A stretch of DNA of 64,000 nucleotides from Xiphophorus maculatus (Eukaryota; Chordata; Actinopteri; Cyprinodontiformes; Poeciliidae): NCBI RefSeq assembly GCF_002775205.1, contig NC_036450.1, positions 18,433,479 to 18,497,478 of the forward strand. The letters are read 5' to 3'. The notes beneath the pieces were generated by a model. It worked only from the letters and a program-made list of their open reading frames with translations, made no database searches and was not told the DNA's origin. Both the position numbers and the translations under genes were made by a program. Shown here one piece after another: positions 1-41,569 of the stretch. The first letter of the stretch is position 1. Each line of letters begins with the position of its first letter.

Positions 1-2330
1 ACAGCGGTGATGCTGAGGCTACTTCTCTATGCAAAATGTTAGCAAACGTTGAGTTCAAAAATGTTCTAGCTCAGCCAAATACCAACTTTTTCAAATACGA
101 TCAAAACATTTTGACATTTTTCCTTGTCTTTCACAAATCGTCACCGTCATTTTGGTTTGTCTTGTACGATCTTGTCACACATCAACCCAGCAACAAGGGA
201 GCTTTTCTAAATTCCCCTAAATGCATATATAATTCTTGGTAAATTAGTAAATAGATGTAACAGATATATTATAACTATATTAATCTTAGTTTATTTCAGA
301 ACTAAGCAGTTCTTAACTGCTTAGGGCTGTTTTTGTTTCCTCAAGAAATGTACACATCCAAGTCGTCCGTTTTTCGGGAAGAAATTAGTATTCATTCCAG
401 AACTCCTTAAAAATGACAAGTACATCAATCTCTAATGACTCAAAATGTATTTCTCCAATTTGGTTTTGTTTGCATTCTCTTCCTATGATCCAATCTTAAA
501 ATTTTGCTGAAGGATGTTCAAAAAGTGCTGAAAATACATATGTAAACTGAAGCTGGAAAAGTTTTAAAATATTGACGAAAAAATAATTGGACCCATGAAT
601 TGAGCTGCCCCAAACTAAACAATCTTAAACCAAAGGGACGCCTGCATAAAACTACAGGACCCAGTGGCTGTTTTGTCCTTGTGTGTGAGGGCCTGTGAAC
701 CAGCTGTCCGTGTCACTCCTTTATAGTTATTGTTAGAAACAAATGGTGTCTGCTGGATAACTTTCATGATAACTTGGGGCAGCTGGCACTTCCTAGGAGC
801 CCAGCACCAAAAAACAACACAGATTGAGTTTCAGCTTGAAAGGAGACTGTAGTTTGTCGGTGTGCAGGATTTAGGTGGAGCTGCAGGGTCAGTAATGTGA
901 AACGCCACCTGAAATGGTGAAAAATGTTTAGATAAATATATGATGTAATGGATTTGATCCAAAAATATTAGATTTTTGATTTTTTATTTTCACTCTTGAA
1001 AGCACAGAATGGAGAGAAGAGGCTCATGGGAATCATGTTGTGACCAGGTGAATTCTAAAAGGGATTTCCTGGATTTTAATGCTAACTTCGTGATTTGAAC
1101 GACTCTGCAGACGTTTCTCTTGACTTACTTTCTGCTATGCTTCATCAACAGTTTTCTACACCCATTAAAAGCCTGTGCATGTCTGATCCTCACCGGTAAG
1201 CCAATATGAGCCTTCTTCCACTGTGCACCTGCTTGGAGGTTTGCTCCATATTTCTTTTTGCTTCACTGCGAGAGGCAATTTGCACAAAGTGGATGGAATA
1301 ATGACAAATCCACCAATCAACAGCCAGGAAGCTAAAGGTCTGACACAATTGGTTGTTCTGGCAGGGTACCGATACCAAACACAACTCAAAACTGATGACA
1401 AAGCAAGCTGACGCTCATCGTCTGGAACGGCCTCGCCATGATTCCCATTGGAAAATTTTGGACCATGCTCAAAAGCCAGGTCAGTCCAAGAAAACCACCC
1501 AATTTAAATGAACTGTTCATGGAAATGTTTGACAAAAAAACTTAAAAAAAACATAAAATATGAATTCTTATTTGAAACTACATTCAAACCAACATTAACA
1601 TGGGGTTTAGGTGGGTAGGAAAATGACTATAAAATGGGTGTGCTTGATTTGAAATTTATTTGAAAGCATGCAAAAGCTCCCATATGTCTCGTCTCTGGGT
1701 AGATTTCCTTAATAAGAAGCCCACTATGAGCATTACTTTGTTTAGAATCCATGCACATTCTGGCAGTGATGTGAGAATTAAAAACAAAAAGTCTTAAAAG
1801 TAACTTTTTGAGTAGCACTCCTCAAACAATCCTTGATGAAGGACGCAGAGCTTATTGTAAGACATACCACCCTTTATTAAATGCACAGTATCACAAGAAA
1901 CATTTCCAGTAATTGTGGATAAGCTACTCACATGATGCACAAAGCATTGAATTGATTGATAGAACTGGCTGATTAAAGCAGGATCAAATCTGCCAGAAGC
2001 GCACCACACACACACGTCCCCCCCCCCCACACACACACACACGCCCACACACGCCTTCACACATGCATTCAGTTTTATGTGCAAATATACACACAATCAC
2101 CCCAACAAACATGAACACACGCTCACCGTATTCATTAGTAAAATTTGTCATCGTTGTCGTCTTTTTTTTCTTCTTTTACCATATATTTACAAAAAAAAAA
2201 TCATTGACACCACCCCTAAGATAGATTACATTCAAAAAAGATCCCCACCCTTCTAGATTACATTCAAAATAATATACTATTCATGATGCAAAGTCACAGT
2301 TATTCATCTGAAAGAGGATCAAATTAGGCT
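1..2330. other. Non-coding stretch on the 3' side of ntrk2
   Basis: AT-rich sequence in which I see no convincing exon. The short open frames in it have no recognisable protein content and are interrupted by low-complexity DNA. A CA/C-rich simple repeat lies near 2.0 kb. It may be partly ntrk2 3' UTR, because that gene is transcribed toward lower coordinates, but I cannot place a transcript end. Confidence 0.5.
2003..2056. repeat. CA/GT microsatellite with a C run
   Basis: Two short (CA)n tracts flank a run of about ten C. This is a simple repeat. Confidence 0.8.
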
Positions 2331-2338
2331 ACAGTCAG

Positions 2339-2560
2339 TCAGAGGTGGTCCGAGTGTCGGGGGTCGGGCAGAAGGGGCTCTTCAGACCCCCACCCGCCTC
2401 CGTCGGCCACGTAGCGACTGGGACGCCTGCTGGAGAGGAGAAATCTGGGTGTGTGTAGAGTCTGTGCTCCTCCTGCAGACAGGTGGCCTCCCAGATAGCC
2501 TCTGTATGAGCTCCCCATCACAGTGGAGAGGAAAAGAGGAAATCGTATTTTTTTCTTCTT
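2339..2560 (-). other. GC-rich open stretch of unknown nature
   Basis: A GC-rich island in AT-rich surroundings. On the minus strand one frame stays open down to a TGA at 2339-2341 and would end in the residues EEPLLPDPRHSDHL. An overlapping minus frame is also open, so the coding frame is uncertain. Upstream the frame runs into an AAG-type low-complexity tract, so a true exon would have to start near 2520. I do not recognise the product. It could be a terminal exon of an alternative ntrk2 transcript, a piece of the ntrk2 3' UTR or an exon of another gene. Confidence 0.25.
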
Positions 2561-3377
2561 CTTCTTCTTTTTCAGAGAGAAAAATAAAACACATTGTTCA
2601 AACAACGTCCTCTGCAGATCAAGAGTCGCAAAAAGGGAGGAGGATTGTATTCTCACTGGTATTATGAACGAGCACGAGGAAATCGTACGACGGCGCACAA
2701 ATAAAATCATTATTTACATTTAGTATGTATTGCCAGTGGCCCATAACACATTGTCTTCAATAGGTGTCACACAGTTTCTGACGTACCTGCTTGGGACAGA
2801 TTATACTATTAAACGTAGCCTACTATTCATATAGACAGTTATCAGAACTGTACAGGATGGACAGCAGTTTATATACAGCCCACACAGGACTATTATACAG
2901 GACAGTGTATAAAAAAAAAAACCCAAAACATAAGTGAGACGGACAGAAAAAAAAATAAAAATGCTTACTTTTTCTCAGGTTTACACTTTCTTTCAGCTCA
3001 GCCAGGCTGAAGACTACAGCTGCGGTCCAGACAAAAGGTGTTCAGTGGTAGACTAGAGGGTGGCTGCTTAGGTTGTGCATTTTGGGGCGGTGGCGGCGTG
3101 GGAGGGTTACAAAAATGCTACAAACTGCACCTGACAAACAAAACTTATTGTCTGACTCATTTAAATATATATATATTTTTTTAAACAAATAAATAAAAAC
3201 AAAAACATGTAATGGTTAGTTTGATGACAAGTGTAGATGACAGCACCCTAGCGTTACATTAAGCCCAGTCAGCTGCTAATTTACTCTTTCCGCTGTGATT
3301 CGGCAGCATTTTATTTCACACCCCTTGGGCCTGCAGCAGACTTCAAAGAATAGATAGTAGATAGTAGTAGATCGTAT
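2561..3377. other. Non-coding stretch, possible ntrk2 3' UTR
   Basis: Mostly AT-rich with several A runs. I see no exon or recognisable repeat family. If the ntrk2 mRNA has a long 3' UTR it would pass through here. Confidence 0.4.
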
Positions 3378-4175
3378 TCTATGTGACAGACCAACACAAA
3401 GTAGGGCATAACTGTAAAGGTGGAAGAGATGTGATATTTTTAGATTTTTACAAATCTAAAAAGTGTGGCACAAATTTGCTCGAAAGCATCCAAATAAAAT
3501 CTCATGCAACCAATTCTCTTCGGTGCTCAACTAATTTGTAAAAAGACCCGATTGTTGCGTAATTTACCCTCAGCACAAATCCAGCTGTTGTTAAACAGAA
3601 TCGTGAAGGCCAACGAACACATTGGACAGGTCAGAGTTAAAGCTGTAAGCTAGTTAAAAGCAGCATATTTAATAAAATAAAAAAAAAATCAGACTCCTAA
3701 GCTTTTAACATATGACCCAGCTATAAATCAGAAAAGATGCTCTGGAGGAGCATCAGCATCCACAATACAGGTGGAAGAATCTTTTCACAGGAAAACTATC
3801 ATTCGTCAATATCTATTATAATTTTTTAAATTAAATTAGGCTTTGATCTAAGTCATTCCATAGTACCTCCGGCTTTATATTCACACTTATTTATTTATAC
3901 GGATCTTCTTTCAGGATGAACCATCAGCTCGCTTTTGTCAGTTGGAAAAAAAAAAAAAGCAATCCCTCAGCATGACACTGCCACCACCACGTCTCACCGT
4001 GAAGATGGTGTGCAGTTTCCCGGAAATAAATTGTTTCGCATGTAAAGTTTCAATAGTGAAGATGTGCATTGCATTTCTTTGTTTTTTTTTTTACTTTTAT
4101 TTGAAATAAAAATTTTAAAACACACATTTGTTTCCCTTCCACTTCATAACTATGCAGTACCTTGCAGGCAGCGGT
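3378..4175 (-). mobile_element. Decayed Tc1-like DNA transposon
   Basis: Contains fragments typical of fish Tc1 elements: the terminal-region phrase around 3385-3402 (gaccaacacaaagtag) and, at about 3970-4010, the segment whose reverse complement encodes the transposase stretch before the second catalytic aspartate (compare 58110-58145 in the intact copy). No long frame survives, and the ends are too worn to place exactly. Orientation is inferred from the transposase fragment. Confidence 0.6.
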
Positions 4176-5317
4176 TTATCTAATAAAAATGCTGATAGCA
4201 TGCATTAACGTTTGTTGCAACAGTTCAAAATGTGAAAAGAAAAATCAAGGGGTAAAAAACATAATTGGATGCACTGGATATAAAACTAAAGATAAGAAAA
4301 TCAAAACAAGTTGATGCAAAGCGAAGACTTTAATACTTCTGAAAATGCCGAAAACCTTAAATGTCTTTCAGCAGCATCAAAGAAAACCCTCTCGGCCCAT
4401 TGCCTCACTCCAATCCGTCCTGTAAGAGCCAATAAGGTTTGAAATCTGGCTCTGAAACGTCATTCAGAGATGAGCCACAAAATAAAGATTTTGTCATTTT
4501 ACTCAATGGCACTGCAGGTGAATGACAGACAAATGGAAAACAAAAACAACCAATGCTCCCGAGTTAACACTCTGTGCTTCAGATAGCCCAGCTGATTAAA
4601 ACCTAGCCTGAACAACTGTTTCCCACCAGTGTATTTTATATATATATATATAGAGAGAGAGATTTATTTTTTTTAATTAGAGTAAAATATGAACAGATAT
4701 TCACAAAATATGTCATTTTTAATTCAGGATGTAAAATATATTCCCTTTTATTTCACAATTTTGAAATGATGTTTTCTTGTTTTGTTTTTTGTACTTGTCT
4801 GTAAAATGTTTTTACATGTGCATGACTTAAATACCAGATTTAAATCAACTGGACTTAAAAAGCTTTATCTACATAGATCCAAATATTCTCAGTCAATGAG
4901 TGCTTCTTGCTTTTTGATCCTCCCCCCTGCTTAGTAAGTATGAAAAACATTGTGGCGATGGATTCACATGATGCAGAATGACCTCTCTCCTCATTTTGGA
5001 TTTGTTTTGTTTCGTTTTTTTAGACCATTATTTTAAGTAAAATCACATAATCCTTTCATTCTATGAAACAACCCAAGGAGATTCTGCAAACTAATAAGAA
5101 AACAAAAGCAAAACCTAAACGTTAAGGCTTCTCTTTGTGGGATGAGGACACGGACAGTTTGCACTTTACAGTCACATTTACAACCAGATTCTGTACATAG
5201 ACGTAGTCACGCTACCTTCACTTCCAACGTCCTCTCTGCCTCCCAACATGCTCCCCAAAAACCCGTCCGCATACGAAGCACACATGCACACAAACTGCAT
5301 ACACCAGCGCTGGTGGA
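4176..5317 (-). other. ntrk2 3' flank / proximal 3' UTR
   Basis: Directly downstream of the ntrk2 stop codon on the minus strand. AT-rich, with a short TA/GA repeat near 4635-4663 and several TTTATT motifs, which read AATAAA on the minus strand. I cannot choose the real cleavage site. Confidence 0.5.
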
Positions 5318-23888
<18,571 letters not shown>

Positions 23889-24520
23889 CGCGGGGCCAGT
23901 GAATATATCCCACGAATCCCCCACGACAGAACGGAATCTGGTCAAGCTGAATTATTAGCGTTTCTTCACTTGCCGCCTTTTATCTTGGCCAAGTTAATCC
24001 TTCCGATTCTACAGAACGAGAGGTAGGGGAGGGAAAAAAGAGCAAAGAAACAAAAAAACAAGACTGTGCTGTCGGTTGGGAATGCGCAGAGCCCACGTTT
24101 TTAATATCAAGATGCCATGGACTGGCCTTCTCCGTCTCCGCAGAGCTGGTATCACGCTACTGCATATCGATGCCGTGAAGAAAGGTGTCAAGTGCTCCGT
24201 CCTGCTGCTGCTATTGCTGCTGCTGCTGCTGCCGCCGCCGCCGCCGCTGTTGCTGTCTCACTCCTCCTTTTGCGGCCACTGACTGCCTTGTAAAACAAAT
24301 ATGAGCTGCTCCAGATGTTCAGAGATCAATAGGCAGGAGCCCCGTGTGCGTATGTGCGCTGATGGGGAGGAAAGCTGCACAGCGGAGTAAAGGGATGCGT
24401 GGTGATGCTGCGTGTGTAGGGGAGGAAAGCTACCTGCATCCGTCTATCGATCATCACCGAGGACGGGCACAGCTCCGAGCCATCTCATATGGGGGGTGGG
24501 CAGGGTGTGGGGAGGTGGTT
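23889..24520 (-). promoter_or_regulatory. Likely ntrk2 5' UTR and promoter region
   Basis: GC- and CpG-richer than its surroundings and directly upstream of the ntrk2 ATG. It contains a trinucleotide repeat at 24202-24255, read as CAG/CGG on the ntrk2 strand. No TATA box or start site can be fixed, and the mammalian gene has spliced 5' UTR exons that I cannot identify here. Confidence 0.45.
24202..24255 (-). repeat. CAG/CGG trinucleotide repeat upstream of ntrk2
   Basis: On the plus strand CTG triplets pass into CCG triplets with one interruption. In the direction of ntrk2 transcription this reads CGG then CAG. It is about 315-370 nt from the start codon and could be in the leader or promoter. 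Confidence 0.9.
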
Positions 24521-25095
24521 GCGATGGTGATTTTATGTCTGAGTTAGATGCCGGCGAAAGAATCTTATTAGAGAAGCCTAATTTGAATAATGATAATACT
24601 AATATATATTTAAATTGCGTTCAGAAACTCAAACTGTAGCAGCTTTATTATACAGGCTGCTAGGAACACTAAGTGGCCAGCTTTGGGTCAAAGGGCCACC
24701 CGTCAACAACGACACAGATACAAACTCTAGTGTTGTGGTTACTCTGAAGCAATGCGATAGATGAAAGCTGAGCCTTTTCCATAACAACGCTGTTCTACGG
24801 CTGTCCAGTAGGCCCGGTGTGACGTGCGGGTGACGCACAAGTCGGGGTGCATCTATGAAAAATAATTACCTATACTATGTCTCCAAACTTCAAATAGGCC
24901 TCACACCAATCACTGAACAGAGCACAGATGGATGTCTGCTATTTTGTTCCTCACTGTCTAAACACCAGCTTTAGTGCAGCTTCTTGCTTTTTGCACGTCT
25001 TGTTAGAAATAAAAAGAGCCACAAAATAAAAAAATAAAAAATGGTGGTTTAAGATCTCAGAAACTTGACCTGCTAAGTACATTAAGAGGAGCACA

Positions 25096-26170
25096 GGTGC
25101 ATCTCAGTGAATCAGAATTAAATTGAAATGTTCCGTTATTCCAATAATCTAATTTAAAGCGTGAAACACACTTGCTTTTCTAGATACATAGGAGGAACAA
25201 CGCATTTAGGCCACAAGGGATGTTGCTTCAGTTCAAATTGAGCATCAAAATGAGGAGAAAAGAAGATTTAAGCAACTTTGAAGGTGTTATGTTTGTTGGT
25301 GCTTGACGTGCTGGTCTGAGTATTTTAGAACTTGTTGACCAGCAATTTCTTAGGTTAACAGGAAATGTTTGACACTCGTTACCGAGATATGTGGAACACC
25401 ATTTCATGCACAGCACGTCAAACCCTGCACCACTTTAACGAAAGCTGCAGAAGGCCACACCAGGTGCCACTTCTGTCCGCTATGGACAGAATTACCAAAT
25501 TTGGACAAAAAAAAAATTTGCATAAACATTTCTTGGTCCAATGAGTCTTAATTTCAGCAGCAGTATTCAGAATTTGGTATAAACAACATAGATTAAGACA
25601 TAAGGTATGGATCCATCATATCTGGCAGTAGAGGTTCAATAGTGTGAGGGATTTCCTTGAAACACTTTGATGCCTTTCTCCAATTTGAAGATCGCTTAAA
25701 CACCACAGTCTCACAAAATATTGTTATGTCAATAGCTTTATGACCAGTCCTCTGCTGACTATACTTCCAGAAGCATAATGCACTGTGCCACACAGCATAA
25801 ATAATAAGTATGGCACTGAGTTCACTTTATTTATCTATTTTTTATATAGATCTCAATCTAGCAGGGAACATTGGGGATGTGGTTTAATGGTAGAATTACT
25901 TCCTGAATGTTTAGCTGACAAACTTGTTTCAACTGCATAATGCTATCATATCAAAGTGAACCAAAATCTCTTGAGTATTTTTTCCAGGCACATTGTTGAG
26001 TCTATGCCACAAAGAATAAAGGCAATGTCACACACTTAAGAGATGGTAGAAAAGTGTATCTAATGAAGTGTACTTCAAGCACTTGTTTTGGCCAAATTAT
26101 GATATACAGCTAGTAACAAGCTCTTCTTCAGTTTGTCCAAAAATTAGAATATTGTGTGAAAAAGTATTTT
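25096..26170 (+). mobile_element. Tc1-like transposase pseudogene
   Basis: Begins with the fish Tc1 end phrase (ggtgcatctcagtgaatcag). Inside are worn counterparts of WSDES (ggtccaatgagtct at about 25534), a following ttcagaatttggtataaac tract and ggatccatcatatct. The segment near 25740-25800 resembles the Tc1 stretch around the second catalytic Asp, and 25985-26025 its C-terminus. There are many stops, so it is dead. Confidence 0.6.
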
Positions 26171-26379
26171 TCACACATTAATGTTGCTCGATATTGAAAA
26201 GTGCAATAGGATACCTCATTATGAAGTTGTTTTTAGCAAAAGACCATTTCAAGAAAGAAATTTAACCATAGGTAAACACAAACCTTAATCTTGTTTTACA
26301 CTTACATCAATTGTATAAAACAATGTATTTGAACTTTTCTAAAGTACCAGCTTGTCACTTTAGTCTAACAAAAGTTTGC

Positions 26380-26640
26380 CCCATCCCTGATTATCAGCTG
26401 TGAAACGTTGGAGAGGTCTTCTTGCATGTATAGGCTGCTTTTAATCTCTCCTAAACATCTCATTGAAATCCAGACCTGGGCTTTGACTCAGTTTAGGGCT
26501 TTTCATTATAATTCTCAGCCAATCCTTGGTGGATTTACAGGTATGTCTTCAACAATGACCTTTTGAGATCTATCTTCCTTGAGGGTTTCTGCTACACAAC
26601 TGTCATGTCCAAAATGTTATTTTTCTTATGAACTAAACCT
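26380..26640. other. Possible further DNA-transposon relic
   Basis: The phrases around 26455-26530 (ccagacctgggctttgact and surroundings) resemble the inner region of fish Tc1 elements. It is too short and worn to assign. Confidence 0.3.
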
Positions 26641-27022
26641 GGAGTGTCCATTATCTCTAAGCCATCATCATCAAAATAACAACAATAAAAGTGTGAAATA
26701 TATCAACCTTTAAGAAATTAACCTATGTAATGCACAAGAAGCACTTTTTGATTTGAATCACATAAAGAAATTAACTTTTTGATGATATATTTTAATATAC
26801 TGAGATCAACCTACACAGCAGAATCCATCCTACAAAATCTACAGTATCTGTCACATTCACCATAATAAAATTAATTCCACTTATCACTGAGCAGCAAACT
26901 ATCTAGGTAATCATAGATTTCAAAGTGACCAAATAAAAATGTTATTCAGATTCCTAAATTTCCCGTACATGATTAGGAGGCAGCTGGGACAAATGATCCA
27001 TGACACAGTCTGGATGGTTAGT

Positions 27023-27170
27023 GTCGCTATGGTGACTTGCTTTTTAACAAATAGCACTGACAATATCAAGTGTCGCTATGGTTGCAGATGAAAATATGTA
27101 CACTAGCTTTTCTCTCCCCTTTTTTTATGAGAAACATCAAGAACTGATTTATATCTGTCTCCATGGCAAC
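27023..27170. promoter_or_regulatory. Cluster of three RFX X-box-like motifs
   Basis: GTCGCTATGGTGAC (27023-27036), GTCGCTATGGTTGC (27072-27085) and GTCTCCATGGCAAC (27157-27170) each resemble the palindromic RFX X-box (GTHRCCNNRGYAAC) with one or two mismatches. They lie between the divergent ntrk2 and hnrnpk genes. Confidence 0.35.
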
Positions 27171-28329
27171 CCCAGCATATAGAATGGACAGAAAGAGAGG
27201 CAGAGAGAAAGAGAAAGAGAGAGAGATGTATTTTTGCAATATCTGAGAGGAATGTGGAGAATACAACTCTGCAAGAATGAGGTCCAAATCTGACCTCATT
27301 GGAACTCAGGATTTCCAGTAAGTGTGAAGAGGAGCACTGGGTTGAAGTTATGACCTCAAATCTCATCATATCATCAAACTTATATTGCTAGAAAGCAAAA
27401 AATAAACAAATTAAACCCTACCCTAGTACTAAACGTTTAGCATGTAATTAAATAGATAAGAATATTTAATATAAAAGCAATGGATTCCTCCTGGATTGGC
27501 CTATTTCGTTTAAATCTACCAAGCATTCCATAATAGTTTAGTAAATGTAAGAATACATAAAAGCATACTTTGTACAAAATACATCAGACCATAGTGTTTA
27601 TTTCTTTCATGCCTTGCCCTTTCTAAGCTAAAGAAACCTTTGCTTATTGCCACTCCTGCAACGCCTCCTGTGACCATCTCTGAGCTCATCTCTAAGCCAG
27701 CTGGTGGCACACTTGTCCTAAATCTCACATGGAGCTGTGATTTCACTAATACCCAATCTAAACTACCAAGTATGTTACATTTGTCATCTTTTAGATCAAA
27801 TCATTTTATTTGTTTTATGCCACACAGCTGATGTTGATTCATGTACTTACAGTAAAACCTTTGTGTGTGCATTAGGCAGATTGGAATAAAATTCTCACTG
27901 TCTGTTCACCTGAAGTCAAAATATCCCATTACGACGGTAAATACATAAAATGTAAAGCAAGGATGCATAATGTGATTTAAAACAGAAAAGCAACAATTAT
28001 CTGACCCTGCCTTACTTCAAATTCTTTACTTCTTACAGCTGATGTCATCTCCTGCCAGTTCAATACCCTCCTTGGCCTCCCATTAATGTGTATTGTTCAA
28101 GTGGAAACTGTTTACCTGGGTAAACCTTGATTCTAATAATCCCACAAGCCTGTTTCACATCATCAAGTTGTGTTTTACATACAATTTGATTTGTATGTTT
28201 TAGCAATGCTGTCAAACATATTTTTTCCCCCCCAAAATTGTAGTTTACATTTTTTTAAATCTTTATTTTACACCAAAGACGCATTAAATGTTGCATGTCA
28301 AATTAAGATTCTCATAATAGATAAAATTG

Positions 28330-28660
28330 ACCAAATCGCTCCTGCACGGGGATAACCGGCTTATCAGTTCCTAGATGAATTTAGTCTTAACTCCGCCCAT
28401 CCCTGCTGTCTTGACAAGGCTGTGCAAAGAGACGGAGCGGGAGAAGGTCGACAAATCGAGCCTATCCACAGATTTTTCAGGGCGAGGCGACGGTAGAGGA
28501 GCGCGGTGAACGTGGTTTGGCTGCAGGTCTGTTTTTATAAAGGTTACATTTTGATAGTAGCTCGTGACTTTACCTCCTTTGCTTTTGGTCTGAATATTGG
28601 ACATTTTTGGAGGACGGTGATTTAACGTGCTTGCTCTGCTGTCTTTATTTTCTTGTCGTG
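28330..28660 (+). promoter_or_regulatory. Likely hnrnpk promoter and first non-coding exon
   Basis: A GC- and CpG-rich island in AT-rich surroundings, about 1.2-1.5 kb upstream of the first coding exon of hnrnpk. In other vertebrates the gene starts in such an island with a non-coding exon. I cannot fix the donor site. Confidence 0.5.
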
Positions 28661-29822
28661 CATGTTGGCCAGTCTTAACGTGGACACTAGCTGGCGCCTC
28701 GTAAAACGCACAGACCCACTAGCTGGCTAACTAGCTGCTAGCATGGAAAGTAATGTCAACACTGCTACAGGCTTTGTAAAATCCGGGGGAAAAATACGTT
28801 TCTCGTTCAAATGACACCCTCCCAATCTACAGTTGTAGTTTTTATCAACATTATAAAATCCTATTCATAGAGAGTTATGCACACAAACTGCTAAATTGTT
28901 GCAGGCACTTTCCTTTCTCTGGACAGGACCTGTGCAAACATGACCGGGGCTGCTCTATAAAGCCAAGGGTAGCATAACGTCCTAGCTGTGTTTATCCAGG
29001 CCTCTGCTTAGGAATGATGCTTCTGCAAAAATGTATAGTCCTCAGTTGTGGGAAGAGCACGTAGGAGGGTAGTATGTGTATGCTGGAGACACTCAGTCTC
29101 TGTAAGGCTAAAGTCCATGTTCTTCCTCCTGGATTATTGTGTTTTATTATAAACCATCAGGCATGTTTAATATGTGACAGTAGGAACACACGTAAGGTTT
29201 AATTAAGCTCGCAGGTAAATGTATACTGATGTGCTTACTGGGCTAATTTTATTAATGGAGAATGTGCTTATGCTATTCTTTATAAAGCATTTTATCTTCT
29301 CCAAAGTAACTAAACTACAAAAATAGAGAGGCTTTTCCTGATCAATACAGATTTCTTCCAATTTTCTTTAAAGTATCAGCTGCGAATACAATTTTTTTCT
29401 TAATCGAACTTTTTTCTGAGGACAAACGTGACACATGTTTGTCCTATAAAAATATTTTTTCTATTTGAATCAAATATAAAAACTATTTTTATGAAATTAA
29501 AAAAAAAAGTGCATCAATAAATGTTCTGTTGGTTGACAACATCTTTTGAATACTATTGAAAAAAGGAAGCACATTTTTCAGGATTTGACTTGAAAAATCA
29601 CCAAACTGATGAAGGGAAATTTCTTTGACTATTTCAATAATCTGAAAAAGAAACATGAAACTACAGCGTTCTAAGCTGAAGAAAATACATGATGTAGTGT
29701 TTGAGCAACAATCTAACCACTAGATTTTCTTTTTTTCTTTTTTTTGCTTCAATCATGTGCACAGTTTGGTTAACAAGCATACATTATTCCACTGCCCTAA
29801 GCTTATTCTTACTGTTTAGCAG

Positions 29823-29859
29823 ATCCAGGAAGAACCAGTTTGCTTTTCACTGCAGACTC
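29823..29859 (+). other. hnrnpk: hnrnpk 5' UTR part of the first coding exon
   Basis: The acceptor TTTAGCAG ends at 29822, and the leader runs to the first ATG at 29860. Confidence 0.65.
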
Positions 29860-41569
<11,710 letters not shown>

